Shown: piece after piece, positions 59,665 to 64,000 of the stretch
Layout of the letters: the number at the start of each line of letters is the position of its first letter
How positions within the stretch are numbered: position 1 is the first letter of the stretch
Source of the DNA: Deltaproteobacteria bacterium
GTDB taxonomy: Bacteria > Desulfobacterota > Desulfobacteria > Desulfobacterales > G020354645
DNA length: 64,000 nucleotides
Assembly: GCA_020354645.1 (NCBI GenBank)
Contig: CP070652.1
Location: 2,389,811-2,453,810, forward strand
Reading direction: 5' to 3'
Notes under the pieces: model-generated
Told to the model about the DNA's origin: nothing
Seen by the model: only the letters and a program-made list of their open reading frames with translations
Databases searched by the model: none
Translations under genes and position numbers: made by a program

Positions 59665-60075
59665 TCAAAATTTCCAACCAACCATAAGTAAATTATATAT
59701 TTCCACAGTTCCATTATTATCAACCGGATGCCAGCACATATGTTTCACTTTTGCGAAGGTTCCCTTCCATATATCCGCATAAAGGCCTACCTTATAGATT
59801 ACACTGGATGGATGAAATGTCGCACCATGGCGATCATCAATCAACGTATCGATAACGATATATGGCCTTAAAAATTTCCATTTATGACCCAATTTAACGC
59901 CGGCCAAGTCTTCAGCTTGGCCGCCGCCGTCAGGAAAAGCCCTATAATTTTCGGAATCAAACAGGCCAAAATAAACTTGACCATCCAGGGACCAGGATCT
60001 TGCGGGAATTAAAAAAATTACGATGTGAATGAGAGTTAAAAAAAGGATGCGTTTGACATAATCGGCTTTTTTCAT
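59665..60075 (-). CDS. Small exported protein, unknown
   Basis: A 136-residue protein with a signal peptide (YVKRILFLTLIHIVIFLIPA, cleavage after RSWS). The mature part (LDGQVYFGLFDSENYRAFP, HKWKFLRPYIVIDTLIDD, GTVEIYNLLMVGWKF) is beta-rich and aromatic, reminiscent of a small outer-membrane barrel. GGGGG lies about 9 bases upstream of ATG 60075. Its 5' half and leader are duplicated at 55143-55405. An IR site (60127-60142) lies in the leader. The function is unknown. Confidence 0.7.
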   Translation of the reverse strand: MKKADYVKRILFLTLIHIVIFLIPARSWSLDGQVYFGLFDSENYRAFPDGGGQAEDLAGVKLGHKWKFLRPYIVIDTLIDDRHGATFHPSSVIYKVGLYADIWKGTFAKVKHMCWHPVDNNGTVEIYNLLMVGWKF

Positions 60076-60201
60076 TAGAAAACCCCCTTAATGAATTAGC
60101 CGATCGATGTTTTTTGACCATACTGACTATACTAATGTATAGCTAACATTAACGCTTGCGAATGCAAAACAATCAACACTTTACACAATACAGTTGCCTA
60201 T
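59940..60201. repeat. Direct repeat, copy 2 (about 260 bp)
   Basis: The intact copy of the segment at 55143-55405; it covers the start of the exported-protein gene and its leader, up to the last codon of the neighbouring NUDIX gene. Only scattered base changes separate the two. Recombination between them would delete the mosaic kinase. Confidence 0.87.
60127..60142. promoter_or_regulatory. Inverted repeat CTATAC-N4-GTATAG (copy 2)
   Basis: Same site as at 55330-55345, here in the leader of the intact gene, about 52-67 bases upstream of its ATG. Possible operator or promoter part. Confidence 0.4.
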
Positions 60202-60773
60202 ATATGGCCGCTTTCAGCAAAGTTTGAGAGAACCAGCCAGGCTTTAGCATCAAATTTAAATAAATCTTCATCGCAGAACCGAGAAGCTTCCGCCGCAGAG
60301 ACAAAAATAACCTCGATGTCCTCGCTGCGTTCATTTCCCGCCGTTGATGGCACACCCTCGCATTCAACGTATACCATAGAAACCGATTCGTCGGTCATTC
60401 CGGCAGAGGAATAGATGGGTGGACCGGTCTTTATCAAACGCGTGAGCACGAGTCCTGTTTCTTCTGCTAATTCACGACGAGCCGCCTCCAGAACTGTTTC
60501 GCCCTCATCAACCAAGCCGGCTGGAAATCCATATTCATAATCCGCCAGGGGAATCCGGTATTCTTTGGTAAGGACTATTTTTTCTTCGGCTGTGTGATAG
60601 GGCACGATGACCACGGCATCCGGTTTGCTGAATTTACCGGTTACGCATTTCGGTTCTTTTTTTCTGGAGGCAACTTGCCAGACCTTATTCTTCCCGGTTC
60701 TGTCTGTATATTCGACATTAAACATGTTCAACCATTTCAAATTGGTAATTTTTTGGGAGTGGATAATTTTCAT
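60198..60773 (-). CDS. NUDIX hydrolase, ADP-ribose pyrophosphatase-like
   Basis: A 191-residue NUDIX protein with a complete Nudix box: GLVDEGETVLEAARRELAEE, followed by TGL (near residues 88-110). The preceding EYRIPLADYEYGFPAG segment and PPIYSSAGMTDE are typical of the ADP-sugar pyrophosphatase branch (NudF/NUDT5). It should hydrolyse ADP-ribose or a related nucleotide sugar, recycling or detoxifying it. On the minus strand, upstream of the exported-protein gene; the gene's stop touches the direct repeat. Confidence 0.88.
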   Translation of the reverse strand: MKIIHSQKITNLKWLNMFNVEYTDRTGKNKVWQVASRKKEPKCVTGKFSKPDAVVIVPYHTAEEKIVLTKEYRIPLADYEYGFPAGLVDEGETVLEAARRELAEETGLVLTRLIKTGPPIYSSAGMTDESVSMVYVECEGVPSTAGNERSEDIEVIFVSAAEASRFCDEDLFKFDAKAWLVLSNFAESGHI

Positions 60774-61271
60774 CAGCCCAATTCCTATTCTATAAAAAAT
60801 AAACAGTTAAGTAGACTTTCTCCATTTGATGAGAAATTATTTCATATAGGTTCGGCCAAACTGATTATTATCAATAGTTGTATTACTTTGTTTATTAGCA
60901 AAGTCAGCGAACAGTTTCAAACGCTATAAGTGATTCCGCGCCATTCAAACAGCCTGTTAATAATCGAAATTTATATTGCTGGTATCTTCAAAAGTCCCTG
61001 CTTTAGCAGCGATAACGAGGCATTTATGATATGTCATCTCATCGATTACCTTTGGGTGTGAAAAAATTTTCATAAAAACTGTGAAATTATTTTCATATCC
61101 GATGGACGCTGACCAATCCAGTCTCACATAAGTTGTTGCAATAAATAGTAATTTGTGCGAATATTTAATCTTGCATGAATTTTGCAAAACTCTTTCTCAT
61201 TGTGCCGCTATTGGATTAACAGCTTTGGATTCGGGCACAATAAATTCTTTAATCTATTTTTAGGAGTTGCC
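60774..61271. other. Spacer with an inverted repeat
   Basis: About 500 bases. An open frame on the minus strand (60957-61187, 76 codons) may or may not be real; I could not link it to any family. ATTGTGCC (61199-61206) and GGCACAAT (61234-61241) form an inverted repeat near the next gene, perhaps a regulatory site. AGGAG near 61262 is the ribosome-binding site of the arginine-rich gene. Confidence 0.4.
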
Positions 61272-61484
61272 ATGGATTCTGCAGACGAGGAAATATTATC
61301 CGTTAAAGACAGAGGCGGCAGACGCTCAATAACAGACAGACGACAACATGCTTCCCAAAAACATTTTCCCGAGCGAAGGTGGCTGAGACATCGCAGAAGC
61401 GGAATCGATCGCAGAAGACCCTTTCAACAAAGATTGAAAAGAAGACTGGAACGAAGGCGCGCGTTTCAAGACTCAACCGAATAA
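61272..61484 (+). CDS. Small arginine-rich protein
   Basis: A 70-residue protein with repeated RR motifs: GGRRSITDRRQ, PERRWLRHRRSGIDRRRP, RLKRRLERRR. The GRR..DRR pattern is frequent in short proteins and linkers of deltaproteobacteria, function unknown; nucleic-acid or lipid-headgroup binding is possible. AGGAG lies 6 bases before ATG 61272. A good terminator follows 19 bases after the stop, so it is a single-gene unit. Confidence 0.7.
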   Translation: MDSADEEILSVKDRGGRRSITDRRQHASQKHFPERRWLRHRRSGIDRRRPFQQRLKRRLERRRAFQDSTE

Positions 61485-61502
61485 ATTGACCCCCCTCCTC
61501 TT

Positions 61503-61533
61503 AAAACAGAGTCATTATTGGCTCTGTTTTTTT
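61503..61533 (+). terminator. Rho-independent terminator
   Basis: AACAGAG and CTCTGTT form a stem, with loop TCATTATTGG and a following T run, just after the arginine-rich gene. Confidence 0.8.
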
Positions 61534-61670
61534 CTTGTCGAATCCCATATAATCCATTAGGTAATTGAGGGGTCGCAGGGCAATTAATTTCGGAAATCTT
61601 GTGGCAGCGAAGCGGAGAATCCGTTTAAAAGAGGCTTCAGGGAACCTTCAACTCCGTCTCTGTATGGAAC

Positions 61671-63245
61671 ATGTTAATCGATCGATTATCGGTAGAAAAT
61701 ACCGGCGCTAAAATTTTCGAGACTGTCGCTGGAAATTTTCCATTGGCATCAGCCAGTGACGAATTTTATTTTTTCCCGCAGGTGCAATCGAACCGCCCAA
61801 AGCGCAAGCGCTGGGACAGCTTCACTGAAGATACTATTTCGGATGTAATTAAAAAGCTGGCCGTCAACGTACGAAAACTGGACATCCTCACTCCTAAAGA
61901 CTCCGAATCGGAGTTAACTGATCTGGAAACGCGTATTGACTTATCGCTTTTGAAAAGGATCACCCGCACGCTGATCGAACAGTTGACAGAAGTTAGGGCT
62001 TGGGAAACTCAGCCAACCTGGCATCTAACGATTGCTTGTGTGGGAATGGCTCAAGCCATGGGTTCACGAGATCCCGCTGCCAAACATGAGCAGGCCAAGG
62101 AGTTGCCGGTTTTTTTCGATCAAGCCGGTCTTGCACTCAGACAGGTTCCGGTTTTATTTCGAGAGCTTGGCCTTGAGATGGTTGCAGCAACTCGTGAGTA
62201 CTTGGTTCTATTGGAGCAGCGGGTGCCAGAGGTGAAAGCTGCGCTGGTTGCCCTGGATCGCTTTGAAGAAAAGGTTCGTCAGGTTACCACCCGCAGCAAT
62301 TTTCTCTTACCGGCGGAACTGTTGGAGCGAATCGTACGTTTTCATCTGAATTGCAATGCAAGCCTCCAGGACATGAATCAAGAGTTGGACCAAGAAATCC
62401 AAGAGATGCAGGTTACAATTAAAGACTTGATCGGAAGCTCAACGAGCGACCTATGCCGGTGCCGGTCAAAAGCTTTTGATAAAATTCCTTTGCCCGAAGC
62501 GGACAGTAACGGATTATTAGGGGTTTATCGCAAAGAAGTCCGCCGATTGGCCGAGCATTGCCTTGCAAATGAGCTGGTTTCTCGCGATATCTATCACGCC
62601 TGCCCAGTCCGGGTCGAGCCGGTACCGTCTTTTCTTTCAGCAATCAGAACCGCTTCGAGTTACAGCATATCTCCCAGGTATCCGCCAACCGGCGGAGTAT
62701 TCTATATTATTAATGCCAATGATCCTGCTGAGGCCCGCAAAGGTTATCAGCGGGAGTACAGAATTCTTTCTGCCCATGAGACCTACCCGGGACACCACCT
62801 ACTGGATTCTTTGCGCTGGAGTCTTAAGCGACCAATCCGTCGTGGCATCGAACAGCCTTTATATTATGAAGGGTGGGCCTGTTTTGCTGAGGAGATCATG
62901 CACCAGACAGGCTATTTTACCACCTCCAGTGATCGACTTCTTTTGGCGCGTCGCCGGCTCTGGCGGGCAATAAGAGGGAAAGTGGATTTGGGCCTGCAGA
63001 CCGGCGCCATGGATTTAAAAATGGCTGCCAGCTATCTCTCCAAAGCCGGAATACGCATTAAGGATGCGATTTCAGCGGCACGCAAATATACGCTGAATCC
63101 GGGATACCAGCTGTGTTACACGATAGGTCTGCGCCGTTTTCTAGATCTTTTCCAACGTTACGGACAACAAAATCTCAAGGATTTTGTTGCGGTCGTATTG
63201 AGCCAGGGGGAAATCGATTTCCAAGACTTAAATCTAATTCTCTAA
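61671..63245 (+). CDS. DUF885-family protein (putative metallopeptidase)
   Basis: A 524-residue soluble protein. The C-terminal half shows the DUF885 signature: HETYPGHHLL (zinc-type HExxxGHH near residue 370) and YYEGWACFAEEIM (near 400), where the glutamate would complete the metal site. The N-terminal half is helical. DUF885 proteins are suspected to be metallopeptidases or carboxypeptidases, rarely tested. There is no signal peptide. The methyltransferase gene begins 50 bases after its stop in the same direction. An upstream GAGGGGTCG near 61566 resembles a MITE end, without the remaining element. Confidence 0.8.
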   Translation: MLIDRLSVENTGAKIFETVAGNFPLASASDEFYFFPQVQSNRPKRKRWDSFTEDTISDVIKKLAVNVRKLDILTPKDSESELTDLETRIDLSLLKRITRTLIEQLTEVRAWETQPTWHLTIACVGMAQAMGSRDPAAKHEQAKELPVFFDQAGLALRQVPVLFRELGLEMVAATREYLVLLEQRVPEVKAALVALDRFEEKVRQVTTRSNFLLPAELLERIVRFHLNCNASLQDMNQELDQEIQEMQVTIKDLIGSSTSDLCRCRSKAFDKIPLPEADSNGLLGVYRKEVRRLAEHCLANELVSRDIYHACPVRVEPVPSFLSAIRTASSYSISPRYPPTGGVFYIINANDPAEARKGYQREYRILSAHETYPGHHLLDSLRWSLKRPIRRGIEQPLYYEGWACFAEEIMHQTGYFTTSSDRLLLARRRLWRAIRGKVDLGLQTGAMDLKMAASYLSKAGIRIKDAISAARKYTLNPGYQLCYTIGLRRFLDLFQRYGQQNLKDFVAVVLSQGEIDFQDLNLIL

Positions 63246-63295
63246 CAAGCGTTTGGTGATCATTCGTAAATTCTTTCCTTTGAAAATCTGTATAT

Positions 63296-64000
63296 ATGAT
63301 TATTCAAGTTAATAAAAATTGGTGGAAGGATCTTTTTGACGAAACCTATCTGCTGACCGATGCCCGTTCGGTGTGCGATGAAGAGCTGACTGTTCGGGAA
63401 GTCAATTTCTTGGAAAAGATCCTGAAATTGGAAAAGGCATGGCCTATCTTGGATCTATGCGGTGGCCACGGACGTCATGCCCTGGAACTTTCAAGACGGG
63501 GATTTTTGAGGGTAACCACCCTCGATTATTCGAAATATCTCCTTTATCTGGGAAAACAAAGAGCCGGACAAGAAAACCTCAATACCCTTTTCATTCTCGG
63601 CGATGCCAGGTGCACGGGTCTGTGTGATGAGAGTTTCCAGGTTATCATTATCATGGGTAGTTCTTTCGGTTATTTTGTTCAGGAAGAAGAAAATCAAAAA
63701 ATTCTAACCGAAGCGTTCAGGCTTCTTGTACCCGCGGGCAAGTTGTTTTTGGATATTCCCGACCGCGATTACGTTTTGCGCGAGTTTAAATGTTTTACCA
63801 GGCACAAGATTCGGGATGATATTGAAATTTTTCGGACGAGAGAGCTGGAGCAGAATATAATTTATTGCCGGGAAAGAGTAACTTCAGCATCAAAAGGATT
63901 TATCCGTGAAAAAAACTATTGCACCCGATTGTATGGACCGGAAAAAATATCACGTCTGCTTCTTAATGTTGGGTTTTCAAAAATTACCTATAAAAATGAC
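63296..64000 (+). CDS. Class I SAM-dependent methyltransferase, 3' end outside the window
   Basis: The frame is open from ATG 63296 to the right edge (235 codons). The SAM site is clear: ILDLCGGHGRHALELSRRG (motif I, near residues 48-66), VTTLDYS (motif II aspartate), LGDARCTGL, then VIIIMGSSFGYF and FRLLVPAGKLFLDIP (motif post I and III). It methylates an unknown small molecule or protein. The gene could be co-transcribed with the DUF885 gene, 50 bases upstream. The right end and the stop are not in the window. Confidence 0.85.
   Translation, partial: MIIQVNKNWWKDLFDETYLLTDARSVCDEELTVREVNFLEKILKLEKAWPILDLCGGHGRHALELSRRGFLRVTTLDYSKYLLYLGKQRAGQENLNTLFILGDARCTGLCDESFQVIIIMGSSFGYFVQEEENQKILTEAFRLLVPAGKLFLDIPDRDYVLREFKCFTRHKIRDDIEIFRTRELEQNIIYCRERVTSASKGFIREKNYCTRLYGPEKISRLLLNVGFSKITYKND

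Noticed and set aside
60957-61187. 76-codon minus-strand frame
   Set aside because: Composition is not implausible but there is no family, no ribosome-binding site and no supporting context; noted in the spacer entry only.
1-64000. tRNA, rRNA and known riboswitches
   Set aside because: Reading both strands for T-loop (GGTTCRA) contexts and typical riboswitch cores gave only hits inside coding genes; a covariance search would be needed to exclude rare RNAs.

Overview
The window reads as a chromosomal segment of an anaerobic, Gram-negative bacterium, most likely a Thermodesulfobacteriota (Desulfobacterota, the former sulfate-reducing deltaproteobacteria). This is an inference from gene content: an oxygen-sensitive glycyl-radical enzyme with its radical-SAM activase, an aldo/keto reductase with a ferredoxin-like tail, MJ0042-type zinc-ribbon membrane proteins, PilZ proteins, large PAS/HDOD histidine kinases, and an OmpA-type lipoprotein. 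There is no rRNA, tRNA, CRISPR array, phage module or transposase gene. The gene set is mostly short operons and single genes separated by unusually repeat-rich spacers.

Layout. 0-1 kb: 3' part of a TRAP transporter permease broken by an in-frame stop. 1.3-5.4 kb: a YkgJ-type cysteine-cluster protein, PilZ, NERD and small membrane proteins. 5.6-9 kb: a SnoaL-like protein, a glutaredoxin-thioredoxin reductase fusion and an ATP-grasp protein. 9.2-13.4 kb: zinc-ribbon membrane protein, TGS GTPase, NUDIX hydrolase, alcohol dehydrogenase. 13.8-18.6 kb: URO-D family protein, aldo/keto reductase, M20 peptidase, DedA. 19-21.4 kb: OmpA lipoprotein and an unknown protein. 21.5-26.6 kb: trans-4-hydroxy-L-proline dehydratase (HypD), its activase and an FAD/NAD(P) protein. 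26.9-31 kb: macro-like protein, diacylglycerol-kinase-like protein, ferritin and small proteins. 31-36.4 kb: giant zinc-ribbon protein, PilZ, DUF1285-like protein, rubrerythrin-like protein. 36.5-40.7 kb: a two-gene sensory operon (HDOD-GAF-histidine kinase, then REC-PAS-kinase-REC). 41-45.2 kb: cupin, an HtrA-like pseudoprotease, and the PP-loop sulfur-transfer pair LarE/MnmA. 45.4-54.9 kb: small proteins, DinB, a frameshifted DUF59 gene, DUF4384 protein, zinc-ribbon/SUMF1 protein, dienelactone hydrolase, EI24 protein, flavin reductase, DUF5679, GNAT. 55-64 kb: a receiver relic, a mosaic PAS hybrid kinase lying between two direct copies of a 260-bp segment, a NUDIX hydrolase, a DUF885 protein and a truncated methyltransferase.

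The most distinctive signal is non-coding. Five MITE-like palindromic elements (13514-13788, 14806-15017, 41629-41810, 46003-46278, 48845-49059) share the same outer ends (GAGGGGTCGGGG followed by a T run) but carry three unrelated cores. Each is flanked by an exact 7-14 bp A/T-rich direct repeat, as expected of target-site duplications. They coexist with a second palindromic family (6047-6250, relic near 40.97 kb) and a REP-like hairpin family present at about seven loci. No gene for their mobilisation is visible here, so they are probably moved in trans.

Functionally the window mixes anaerobic amino-acid catabolism (HypD), redox and iron homeostasis (TrxR fusion, ferritin, rubrerythrin-like protein), sulfur transfer (MnmA, LarE) and signalling (three large kinases, two PilZ proteins). 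Several genes are decaying or altered: the TRAP permease, the DUF59 gene, the receiver relic, a truncated duplicate of an exported protein, and an HtrA homologue that has lost its whole catalytic triad.
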